This document shows, in pieces, positions 53,781-64,000 of a DNA stretch of 64,000 nt (position 1 is its first letter; each line of letters begins with the position of its first letter). The DNA is taken from NCBI RefSeq assembly GCF_003286085.1, contig NW_020825288.1, forward strand, positions 6,882,001 through 6,946,000. Direction: 5' to 3'. Position numbers and translations under genes: made by a program. The DNA comes from Drosophila persimilis (taxonomy: Eukaryota > Arthropoda > Insecta > Diptera > Drosophilidae). A model generated the notes under the pieces. That model was not told the origin of the DNA. It ran no database searches and saw only the letters and a program-made list of their open reading frames with translations.

Positions 53781-55519
53781 ATAAAGCGTAAGTGTATTCG
53801 AAATGTTACGTTATTCGATTAGCAATATTATTGTATTGCGATATTTTTGTTCGATAAGCTAACATATCAGCGTTTCAATTTGAAAATAACACTATATGTA
53901 CGGTATTATTGTTTAAAATATAATTTTTCAGGAATAAATTCCAAAACATATCGTAGAGGTTTGAAACCGAGCCAAGCCCGCCTTGAAGAGAGCGAAACCC
54001 ACCACGGTCGACAGATCAGACGTTCCCCTCTTCTTGGCTCTTGTTCTGGCTGCTGCTTCCCCTTCGTGCATGGGTGTTGGGATCGTTCGCTCTCTCGGCT
54101 GCTTTTTCCCCTCCTTGTAGCGTAGGTATCGGGATCTTATCGGCTACCATTTCCCCTTCGTCTGACAAAGGTATGGGATCGCTCCAGCCCTGGCTCTCTC
54201 TTGGCTGCGATTTCCCCTCCGTGTGACTTTGGTATTAATTCTAGTCATGCTCGTCGTGTTTTGTTTTAAATTAAAAACTCTATCTCGGTTTTGGGACGAC
54301 GGCCTATCTCTCGGTCAACCTTGTAGGCGTTGGCTTTGGGCTGGCCGGGGAGAGTTGTTGCTCACATCGGCGTCACTGGTCGGAGTGGGAGAGATCCTTG
54401 TCCAGAATGTAAGTTTTTATTTCAATACTTAACTCTTGAATTGAAAATTTTATTTTTTTTATTTTATTTATTTTATTATTTGCATTCGTTTGAATCAAAC
54501 TGCTAGTTCCGGCTGAAAAACTACCACCAGTTCTCTGGCATTTAACGATGTAACGGTTTTTGTCATTTTGTGTGTATCCATCCACGGCCTCTTTATTTTG
54601 TACGCGGGAAAATTTGAAACTAAACTTTTTAGACAACAAACGAAAAGTATACCTCCTGACCAAACTATAATATACTATTGTTATTCGACAGCTTAAATTT
54701 ACTGTGAGATTAGTCATTTCTATATTAATATCCATTTTAACACTGAGCACTTAAGAAAAAGAAAATACTAGAGAATAATAGTACAAAAAGAAGGCAAATG
54801 TGAACGAAAAATTACTGGTCGAATCGCTTTATTTATGGCATGAATACGAGTATAATTGTTTAAAACAACACAATAGAAATTTTATGAGGAGTTTATACAC
54901 CCTCATATTTTATACGAATTATCCGGGGTGCGTCCGTTGAGTCTTTCATTTTAACCTATACAATAAAGAACAAATATGACTAATATGAATGCTTATCACC
55001 ATTGCTGCGAGGTGACGATCAAATTGCTGGACTTTAATGAGACTGCTCAACAATAGTCGCACAATCAGTATAAATCGTTGGTGTTCATTAAGTAAATAAC
55101 TACAAATAATAAAATAAAGATCTTTCAAGTGCTAGCTTATGAAAGCAAACCTCTAAACGGTTTCGATTAAAGTGAATTCAATCAATATTTACTTTGCTCA
55201 AAGTATGAACATACCGGCAATAATTGTTGTTGGATATTAAATTTGTGCACTTCGACTGGGATTTCTCATTTCTTACCATATCTGCAACGTTTTCTCTTAT
55301 CACCAAAAAGTTTAGCATAAATTACTCTTTCCCGTAGCCCTTGTGAGTATCCTTCTGCTGAACTCTTGATCTTTATCTCTGGGGTTATTCTGAGTCCATA
55401 GAATAAAACCATAATATTTACATTTTCTTTTCATGCCATTCAACGTTATCTATTATTATTATTATTGCCCTATAGCATTTGATAAACCCATTTGAATAAA
55501 TTAAGATCTCGACATTAAT
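53781..55519. other. Intergenic region with a degenerate tandem repeat
   Basis: AT-rich DNA. At about 54025-54235 four degenerate units of roughly 45-65 bp carry the shared core GGCTGC.TTTCCCCT.C.T followed by GGTAT.GGATC. The minus-strand frame at 54373-54750 (125 codons) is AT-rich, shows no recognisable domain and is not called as a gene. Confidence 0.5.
54025..54235. repeat. Degenerate tandem repeat, about four units
   Basis: Units share GGCTGC(T/G)(A/T)TTTCCCCT(C/T)C(G/T)TG and then GGTAT(T/C)GGGATC-like sequence, and are separated by CT-rich spacers. Origin unknown. Confidence 0.65.
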
Positions 55520-55990
55520 ATGCCAGGCACAGACCCTCGACCGAGAACCCACACAGAAAGTCCGAAACGTCGTAGGTGCGTAATCTGTAAATCAGCTCTG
55601 AAGGAGGGAAAACGATGGGACCCCGATCCAATCCCCATGCTCGAAACATAAACATCATCAATTACAAAACCTCGAACAGCAAAGGAGGTGGAGAGGCAGA
55701 AGAAACAGCAAGGCCAAGAACAATACGATAAGGAATAACAGCAACAACCAGAAGAGCCAAATGAAGAGGAGTTGGAGCCGCAAGAACAAGTGGCTAAGAA
55801 CCAAGGAAGAGGTTCTGAGACTCTTCCCGATCGAAGTCAACGATTTGTATCCTAATTTTGGATGTCCGATCTGCTGCTTGATCCTGATCAAGAACAAACA
55901 AAACTTTATGGACACTCGTATAATCTTCCATCTTTGATTGGCAAACATCTGGCCAAAATCATAACAACCAACAACAACAAGGAGAGATGA
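55520..55990 (+). pseudogene. Decayed reading frame with three in-frame TAA codons
   Basis: From an ATG at 55520 one frame runs 157 codons to a TGA at 55988, interrupted only by TAA at 55649, 55736 and 55853 (all exactly in frame: codons 44, 73 and 112). The content looks protein-like throughout: a basic Cys pair (RRRCVICK), a strongly Gln/Glu-rich middle (KEVERQKKQQ; QQQPEEPNEEEL), then LPSLIGKHLAKI. All three interruptions are TAA, each one C-to-T change from CAA (Gln), in a Gln-rich setting. I do not recognise the product. Most likely a dead gene or retrocopy; chance cannot be excluded. Confidence 0.4.
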
Positions 55991-58900
55991 TCTACATTAC
56001 GAGAGATGATCGTGATGTCATTCGTGTTACGTTCGTGCCTTGCGGAAAATGTTCGTGCGCCGCGAGGCTGATATGAAATATCCTACAGGGCCCTGCAAGT
56101 TCGTGCGTGTTTGCAAATTCATATTTCGTGTCCGTTTGCCATCTCTAAGGCGGAGAACAACAAGAACATGACACAAAATCGTAGGTCGTCAACGCTGTGC
56201 AGTGCATTGGTTGACAAAAGGGAAACAAAACAAAACAGAACAACCAAAAGGGAGCGAACAAGAAGGGAAAAAGGGAAGGCGGCTGAGAGCCACTCAGGTG
56301 AAATCAAAATCAAATTCAACGCCAGCGACGAGCGTAACTATACCTACAGCTATCCCTATCGCTGTCCTGTCCTCTCCCCCGTCCCCTGTCCCTGTCGCCG
56401 CTCATCGTCATCATTTGGACTTGCGACTGTCGCGCTTAATGCGTGTGGATGGACATGAACGTGTAGGATTCGAATTGACATTATAAAAACTGGTTTGCTG
56501 CCAATATATTGCCGGTTACGCGTCGTCCTACACGGCTGCAACGTCGACTGCAACGCCAACGCCAACGCTGACGCCAATGTCTCGCTCCGGCAATCTCCCT
56601 CTCCCTCCCACCCTCTCTCTCCTTCTGCGTGTACCTGCCTACTTGAATCTGATTCCTGTTTGTTGTTGCTGTCTCTAGGACATTACCTGTGCCGCGGTGG
56701 TAACTAGGAAAAGAGCGCGCCAAAAAAAGGCGATGGGCTCCTCGTCAAGAAAAGTCGTTCTTGACGTACATCTGATCCGATAATGACAATCGATATTGTA
56801 TGGCAATCAAAAGATTTCAGATTTGTGCACACAAAGAAGATTATGTAATGCTTATAAGCAGGATCTTTGAGAACTGTCAGAATGTGGCTTGTCTCTATAG
56901 AGTAATTACCGAGAAAAAGTCAATAAGAAATAAGACAGATAAAGGTATTGAAAGTTTTGGATAAACGTGAGATTAGAGATAAGCCTGATATGGTATGGGA
57001 TCCTTAGACCTACGAGTCTATACTTTAAATGTGCTATTAGGTAAACATATTAACCCTTCAGGATATAAATAACATTTGAAATTTTTATTTTCCTGGAGGG
57101 ACTCTCAAGTTCCCAGAGGACTTTCATTCAATATGAATATCACTCTTTAAAAAATGTTTCCAATCACTATAAGTTTCTACTATTTCCTTTATCTAAGATC
57201 TACTTGTAGGGTCTATATTTTCATATAATTATCGAAAAGAAAAGCCTGTATCCAAGGGTTGAGATCTCAAGGTCAACGAACCTTTATTTTTGTGGTTTTA
57301 TTTTTGTTCCACTCATAGAAACTGTACGGGAACTGGAACAGCATCGTTGTGGAAGGTCTCTTCCTTTCCATCACTCGTGACTCCCTCTCTCTATTTCTCC
57401 TTCGCTTGATCCTGTTATGGCATATTGAGTTAATGTAGTCAAATTACGTTGCCTGGAAATGCATCTTCTCGCATCGCATCGCATCGCATCGCATACGCAT
57501 CATATTCATTTACCAGATCAGCTTTGGGCCCATATGGCAGGGCAGCAGCCGCAGCAGCAATTAACTGCAAAATGTCATTAACCAGCGTCGTAGGTGAGAG
57601 GAACAGGCTGGGCCGGACAGACACGGACACGGACACAGACTGACATATGACAGGCACATCAAGCGGGAGAAGAGAAGAGCCCAGCCCAATCCGGCCAGAG
57701 CTCGGTTCAGCATCACTAAAAACGCCCTCGCTTTCGGGCCAAGCCCCTCTCGCCTACCCGTCCTGTCCTACCCACACTACCCTCCGGACCAGTCCCAGTC
57801 CCAGTACCAGTCCGAGGGCTTGTGTATTATGTTCCCTGACGTTCCACCTTTACCATTAAACGCTTGATTAAATTTCACTACAAATGGCCCCTGGGCCGGG
57901 GGAAATATTGTTCGTATAGGGATATGCATATCCATCCATTATCGGAAAAAGGTCATTCTCAGTTTTTCAGTGTCCATATGTTGTCTTTGGTGTTTAGACA
58001 TCCATCCATCCATCCATCTATCCCATTCCATTCGATCACATCTGATCCCAGCCCATCTGCTGGGAGTTTTCACTGTCATCGCAATTAGAAAGCTCTGATA
58101 GCCCTGGCCAGGGCTATCCTCCCTCTCTGGTTTTTGCTGATCTCACTTGCCGCCGCATATTTCTTGCATTTCATTTCCCATGAAACATGTTCCCTTCCGG
58201 CAGGGTCACTAGGAGAGGGAGTCAGTCGGGAAGGGCCGGAGAGCGAGCGACCAGTTGGGGAAGCCTAAAAAGTGCGCCGCAGCGAAACGCGGTGAGAAAA
58301 TGTTTTGCATTATTTACATTTTTACTGCAGTTAGTTATGTTCTGTTCTGCTCTCTCTCTCCTCTGCACTGAAAGAAATGGTCTACATCCTCTTTAAATCA
58401 TACATTTTATTATTAAAATGTTTTGTGATGGTTTTATAATACATTTATATCGCTTCCTCTACTAGTGCAGAGTGTAAGCTTTTCTTTCGTTCTTGTTTTC
58501 TGCACAATTTAATATATTTTTTTTCAGTGCTTTTCACTGATCTCTTCTGCTGCACAGCTACTCGTACGTTTTGTTGTGTCTCGCTTTGGTCATTATTCCC
58601 CTGCAGGACATCCGTCATCCGTTGCGCTTTGCTTTGCTTGGTTTTGTTTTATCGCTTGGCTTCCTGCTGTTCTGGCTCTTCCACTCCTTCCTCTGCTGCT
58701 GATGTTGCTCTCATTAACAAATTGTCAGGTGTGTGCGCTGGCGTCGACGTCGACGTCGCAGCAGCCTCTGCCGCTGCAGTTATTCGTCATGCTTTGGTTA
58801 ATCAGCACAGAACCGAACCGAGCCGAACCGAACCGTCGCGGGGCGGAGAGGTGAAGGGCTTTACTATACGATTACGACGTCGTCAAAAAACAGAACAGAA

Positions 58901-61900
58901 ACTGCCGTCCCAGAACATGCTTGCAATTCAACTGTAAAAGCATTTAAACGGAAAGTTTGTCGGCTTCCCTAAATTGTTCTTCACATGAGGCTCTCCTTCC
59001 CCCTGCCCATCTCCTTTTCCGCTCTTTCCCCCCCTCTATTTCTTTTCCCGTTCTTTTTCCCCAGCTCTGTTCTTCTTGTTGTCTGTGTTTACCTGTTGCC
59101 TCGTAAACAAATGCCGGGCTTAATCAATTCGTAAAACCGTTCAAACTTCAAGTGATTACAAACAAAGGCGAGACGACGCATTGCAAGAAAAGAAAGTCCC
59201 AGGGAGTCGGGTTCTCTGCATCATCCACAAAACTCGGTATTCAATATACCCCATCCCATCCCATCCCCACTCTGGACGGACATCTGTGCTGGGCTGCCGA
59301 TGCTTCATGTTTATTTTCTCACACAGGCGGCAAAACAAATAAATTCCATTTGTTTTCCCCTTTTTCAGAATTGATTTTGAAAACCTAATCAAATTGACCA
59401 GCCTCTGTACTTATACCCTAGCTCCTGGCTGGGTCTTGCGTTGAGGTATATCCGTGGTAAATCCTCCAACTCGAAAGAACTCGAACGAAGAAAGTTTTTC
59501 CGAACCAACGACTTCATTCATAGGAAGATGGTTCATTTGTCCCAAGTCCCTAAGCTAGAATCTCTTATTGGGGATTTATTTTCCTTCTAGGGTATCCCCA
59601 GTGCGGCTTCTGTTAGCACTCCCGGCCTCTCTGGACCAGGCAAAGAGTCCCCCAGTCTCTGTTTCGTAATTAAATATCCAAATTAAGAGTAAGCAAATGC
59701 GGCAGTCGCCTCGCTATGTAGGGGTTGCATCTGATCTGATCTGATCTGTTGCATCTGGAAATAGCAACGCATCCAAGTGAGGCAGGCATTTTATGCAACA
59801 CACGCCAAAATCCCAAGTGGAAAGGGGGTACTGTTTCATCATTTGCATGGGCTGTCTTTGTGTGGCGGCTCCCTGTCCCTTGTTGTTGTTGCTGCTGCTT
59901 CTACAAACGCATGGGGCATGTCTCCCGCAACTGTAATGACTCCACAGTCGGCGGCGGCTCCATCTGGCCCCATCCAGCTTTTCTCCAAAGAGTGTGGGGA
60001 GAGGGGGGTGCCATAGACAATGAAAAACATTTTCCTGTCCCTGACGCTGTTGTTGGTTGCACTCAACCCCGGCCCCTGATCTGGCTTAGCCCCTGCCCCT
60101 GCCCCTATCTTTTCCCCGCACTCCAGGCCCAGCTCTTTCTTTATTCCTGTCCCTTTTCCCTTTTTCCCTTCCCCCCCCCCCCCCCCCCCCCCCCTTCTCT
60201 CTGACATGATCAACATAAAAATCCATATGATGTCGATGACTTTTTTGTTGTGTTTTTTTTTTGTTTTGTGTTCTATGCGCTTGTCGATGAATCTCCCGCT
60301 CTCTCTCTGCACGCACACACACACACGCTTGCACTCTGCTCATTCACATATTTAAATGTGCATATCGAATAGCTCTTTCTCTTTCTCGTAATATGTACAT
60401 GGAATTCTCTCTAATCTCCTAGTGTCGTTGAACCTTTCCTTTCCTTTCCTTTACGTTTTTATTGTGCCGTACTCAACTTTATTGTTATTATTATTTTGCG
60501 CGAGTGTGTTATTTTCCCCATTGTGTTTGCCTTTGCAGATTCGCTTACTCTCGCTCTGTTGCTCTGTCACTCTTTAAAAGCTAGGCTACTCTCTCTGCTC
60601 TGCCTGCACTGAAAAAAATTGATATTTGATCAAAGAGCGCTAGATTTGGACGCCAGGCCGAATCGATTCAGCGTTTACATATTACTCAAAAAGCCGCTAC
60701 ATTAGTCATTCATCATGAAATGGAATACATATTCCCAGAGCTTTTGGAGAGCTTTTTTTCTGTGTGAATTTCTCTCTTTTTGCTCTGTTTTGCTCTCTTA
60801 TTTTATGTCATAGTAGAATAACAAGAACAACAACAACTGATGACAGCGATAACAGCAGCACATGCACACGTGAATTCTGCTGCTCCTCAGCCGCTGCCGC
60901 TGCTGCCGCTGGGCAATTATTTCCAATTTAGCAATACAACATAGCAGCGGCAGAATCGCTGGCAGAGGTTGAAGCAGAGGCAGAGTGCAGCCAGGCTGCG
61001 TCCGAGATCCAGGGCTTGGCTCTGCCCTGCTCTGCTCTGCTCCTATTGTCTTTCGCTGACTGACGACACAGTTCATTGGCCCATCCAATCCAAGATGCAA
61101 CCAGCAGAGGAGGAGCTGCAACAGATGCACTAGCATCATGATCATCATCCCGGCTGGGTCTCTAGGGCTCTGGGGCTGGAGCTGGAGCTGGAGCTGGGGT
61201 CAGGCCTGTCCCATGCAATTACTCCATGTACTTGGACTGTAATAACACGGAGTCGAACTGTACGTAAACTGGTTGCAGGATGCTGTGGATGCTGCTGCTC
61301 GAGAGTGGAGTGGAGTGGAGACTTTCTAGCCAGCGTTATCTGTCTATATCTATCTAGGAAAACCAGTTATAGGGGGCCCAGGCTTGTTGCACGCCCATTT
61401 TAGCTGCCACAGCGCTGTCGTTGGCAGTCGCCAGTCGCCAGTCGCCAGCTGCCTATACCGTACCCCTGCCCCGTTGTCAGAGGCAATGATCAAGCCAGGA
61501 GCAGCAGGCCCGAGCTTGACTAGACCTGTTGCTGCTTGTCGCTTGTTGCCTCTTGCTGTTGCTCTGTCTTTAGTCCCCAGAGTCCAACTCCAACTCCAAC
61601 TCCAACTCTGGCTGGATTTGCTGTTGTGGCAGCCACATACTCATGCACACAAAAAGGCTATTGACTCTGTTGTTTTTCTATTGCCCGTCTGCTGGGCTTC
61701 GGTTTGGGGCCACTCCAGGCACTTCCTTCTCATGACTCTCGCTCTGGCTCTGGCTCTGGCTCCAGCTGGATATGGTGGCTGGATCGGCTGGCAGCACCAA
61801 GTTGCAAGTTCGTTGAACCAAGTGGAGCTATTCTAATGCCAGGGAAACGTGTTTGGCAACTTGCAATCGGAGTCAGGAATGGGTGTGTGGGAACGGGCAC

Positions 61901-63218
61901 GAGGACTGAAACTACATCAACTCCTCCTACTCCACTCCACCCCACTCCACTCCCCTATCAGTATCAGGAAGAGGCAAAACAATCATCGCCTTACTAATTG
62001 TTCACGAGTGGATTGAAATTCAAACGAATTTCGCATTGAAACGTAAGCGAAAATCAAATGAAACGCACATTGGAGCTAATATGAGAAGAAATGAAACGAT
62101 TTCCATGGAGAACATAAACTATAAAAGAGGGGACAGTAACGATTCCAGTTGGTTGGGTCTGTTCAAGGCATCCGTGTCCCTCAAGACTGATCCAATGACC
62201 AAAAGAGCTGGAAATTGTCAGACAAGTTTCCTTTTATAGGGATCGCTAAGATAAGGTCTTGATGTTGTTTAATCATTCTGAAAAATGGTAGTAGTAGGCC
62301 CAAAACTGTGGTCCATCGGTTACAAAGTACTTTGGACTATCATACTTATGTTAAATCGTCTTTGATCTTGAAAAGTTTTACAAATTTCTAATGGAATTTC
62401 CTCTTTGATTGGTTAAATACTTTTGTTGAGGCTAATCATTTGTTTTTGAAGTTTCTAAAGGTTCCGTTTCGGATAATATGGGGATTGAAACTCCCTCCGT
62501 AAAGGGTGAATGAACTTTTCCAAAAGTCCATACAAAATAGGGGGCGTGGAAACTAACACTCATCCATATATCTATGTAAATTCATTACTTAGGGAATTCC
62601 ATGTTTCGAAATGAAATATGATCTTAATATTTTTAGAACTATACCTATTTAAAGATCTCCAAAGTATCGGAGAGAACGAATTACAAAATTGCTGAAAAGC
62701 TTCCGTTCAAACCGTATAAAAATACATTCACCTCTTTACAAATATTCGATTTAAATTTTCGATGATTTCTCTGTTCGCCGCGGCCCAAAACAACTTCATA
62801 AATATCAATTTACGCCCAGTTTTTTCCTCGTTGGATTTCTTGAGCACCATCTGTTCCAATGTGCCCATAGGCACAGGGCCCTGTCAAAGACCAAGTGGAT
62901 CTGGATCTCTGGATCTGCTGGGGCTGGCCTGTCCATCATCATCGTTGCCCGATTATTGCTGTTGTTGTTGTTGCTGTTGCACAGGGCCCTGTTCTTTGTC
63001 CCTGGGACGTGGGTTTCCCGGGGCCAATCAGTCAGCGAGGCACTCAGCGAAGCGTGAATGGCAATTGCCGATATCTACACATTCAATTAATAAAATCAAC
63101 AGCAAACACATCGCCAGAGGACCGAAGCGAAGCGGAGCTCTTATCGCCCCGGCCAGGACATGTCATTAGCCAAGCTCCAGTGCCATTCAATCCAGTTGGG
63201 TTCAGTCAGTGCCTGGAT
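55991..63218. other. Intergenic region between CASK promoter side and the gustatory receptor gene
   Basis: About 7.2 kb with no supported gene. Simple repeats: GCATC units at about 57475-57494, CATC near 57999-58018, TCTGA units at 59728-59747, a C24 homopolymer at 60171-60194, CTTTC units at 60437-60452, GGAGCT units near 61178-61197, and GCTCTG-type runs near 61740-61760. Frames here overlap on both strands and are compositionally biased. The last few hundred bases should hold the gustatory receptor promoter. Confidence 0.5.
60171..60194. repeat. C24 homopolymer
   Basis: An uninterrupted run of 24 cytosines in a pyrimidine-rich context. It may be a sequencing or assembly length artefact or a true homopolymer. 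Confidence 0.9.
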
Positions 63219-64000
63219 ATGGACAAGTACAGTCAGCAGAAACGCGGCGGCGGAGGAGTGCTGGCGGAGGCCTGGTCGCGGGGCCTGCTTCTGACGCTGT
63301 ATCGGGCGGCTCGAGTCCTGTCTCTGATCTCCTTTCGCCTGGACCGGGAAGAGTTGCAGCTGAAGCTCCCAAAGAGTGGCAGCCGAAACAGGATACTGGA
63401 AACTGTCTGGCGCTGCCTGGTCGTTCTGACCTATGCGGGTGTCTGGCCACAACTCTCCGCGCATCTGATCACCGATCGGCCGGAGAGCTATGCGGATATG
63501 TTTGCCTTGATGCAGTCCTTTTCGGTGTCCATTTTAGCACTGGTTTCCTTCATCATCCAGGCCAAGGGCGAGGACAAGTTCCGGACGGTGCTCAATCGCT
63601 ACTTGGCCCTGTATCGGCGCATCTGTGCGGTGACCCGCGTGGATCAGCTCTTTCCCATGAAGTTCATAGTGTATTTCCTGCTCAAGCTGCTGCTCACAAT
63701 TGGGGGCTGTGTCCACGAGTTTCCGCCGCTCTTGAAGAACGAGCACTTTGAGGACGCTCGCAACATGGTGGCCGTGATCGTGGGGATCTACATGTGGCTG
63801 GGCACCCTGTTTGTGCTGGATGCCTGCTTCATGGGCTTCTTGGTCTCTGGGATACTGTACGAGCATATGGCCTTCAACATCCTGCTGATGCTGCAGCGTA
63901 TGCAGCCCATAGAGTGCGAGGAGAAGGCAGTCCGAATGAGTAAATACCAGCGGATGCGACTCCTCTGCGACTATGCCGACGAGCTGGACGAGTGTGCCTC
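63219..64000 (+). CDS. Gr93a: Gustatory receptor, insect 7tm_7 family (5' part; runs off window)
   Basis: Insect chemoreceptor ion-channel subunit of gustatory neurons; the fly gene at this position, Gr93a, is known from caffeine/bitter sensing. The ATG at 63219 (MDKYSQQKRGGGG) opens 260 codons that remain open to the right edge, so the C-terminal part including the family's TYhhhhhQF motif is missing. Visible: basic N-terminus, hydrophobic segments at roughly residues 57-75 (CLVVLTYAGVW), 88-110 (SFSVSILALVSFII), 138-160 (FIVYFLLKLLLTIGG) and 185-215 (VAVIVGIYMWLGTLFVLDACFMGF). The C-terminal stretch MSKYQRMRLLCDYADELDECAS fits the family's cytoplasmic loop. No intron seen so far. Family call strong; the exact member (93a versus 93b-d) rests on synteny and memory. 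Confidence 0.85.
   Translation, partial: MDKYSQQKRGGGGVLAEAWSRGLLLTLYRAARVLSLISFRLDREELQLKLPKSGSRNRILETVWRCLVVLTYAGVWPQLSAHLITDRPESYADMFALMQSFSVSILALVSFIIQAKGEDKFRTVLNRYLALYRRICAVTRVDQLFPMKFIVYFLLKLLLTIGGCVHEFPPLLKNEHFEDARNMVAVIVGIYMWLGTLFVLDACFMGFLVSGILYEHMAFNILLMLQRMQPIECEEKAVRMSKYQRMRLLCDYADELDECA

Noticed and set aside
54373-54750. Minus-strand 125-codon frame
   Set aside because: AT-rich, Lys/Ile/Asn-biased composition and no recognisable motif; likely chance or remnant sequence.
59749-60204. Plus-strand 151-codon frame with a CCHC-like GHVSRNC stretch
   Set aside because: Only a few residues resemble a zinc knuckle; the rest is low-complexity and Pro-rich, ending in the poly-C run.
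63209-63751. Plus-strand 180-codon frame overlapping the gustatory receptor
   Set aside because: Out-of-frame shadow; the 63219 frame has the membrane-segment pattern of the receptor family.

Overview
This is euchromatic DNA from a Drosophila fly. Seven protein-coding genes can be reconstructed exon by exon. Their products and order match what I recall of the D. melanogaster 93F region on chromosome arm 3R (Muller element E): GABA-B-R2, CG6800, RpI12, CG6330, tsl, CASK and Gr93a. Introns, splice sites (gtaagt...cag), abundant CA/GA microsatellites and CAG-encoded polyglutamine all fit a fly genome. I lean towards the obscura group because of the microsatellite load and the interspersed repeats, but that is weak inference.

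Layout. 1-4200 (-): GABA-B-R2, with its C-terminus running off the left edge. 5009-6133 (+): a CDK20-type kinase, tail to tail with RpI12 (6165-6660, -), 31 bp between stop codons. 6712-8480: a cluster of an AT-rich interspersed repeat. 8754-10065 (-): uridine phosphorylase. 11464-12608 (-): torso-like. 12.6-20 kb: intergenic DNA, then the probable CASK 3' UTR. 20085-50756 (-): CASK, 17 reconstructed coding exons giving 897 residues, with a 21.9 kb intron separating the CaMK/L27 half from the PDZ/SH3/guanylate-kinase half. That intron holds two candidate alternative first exons that splice in frame onto the PDZ half. 52.4-52.6 kb: likely promoter of the long CASK form, with a CRE palindrome and an Ohler motif-1 site, abutting a second copy of the repeat cluster. 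53.8-63.2 kb: intergenic DNA with a degenerate tandem repeat, a broken reading frame and many simple repeats. 63219-64000 (+): 5' part of a gustatory receptor gene, cut by the right edge.

The genes are functionally unrelated (neural signalling, a cilium-type kinase, RNA polymerase I, pyrimidine salvage, embryonic terminal patterning, synaptic scaffold, taste). The most interesting material lies in CASK: multiple N-termini, a candidate in-frame 30-nt microexon and an unexplained coding-like island. Also notable are a 157-codon frame interrupted by three in-frame TAA codons (55520-55990) and an array of stem-loop-bearing repeats at 42.5-44.1 kb. I saw no clearly novel multi-gene system.
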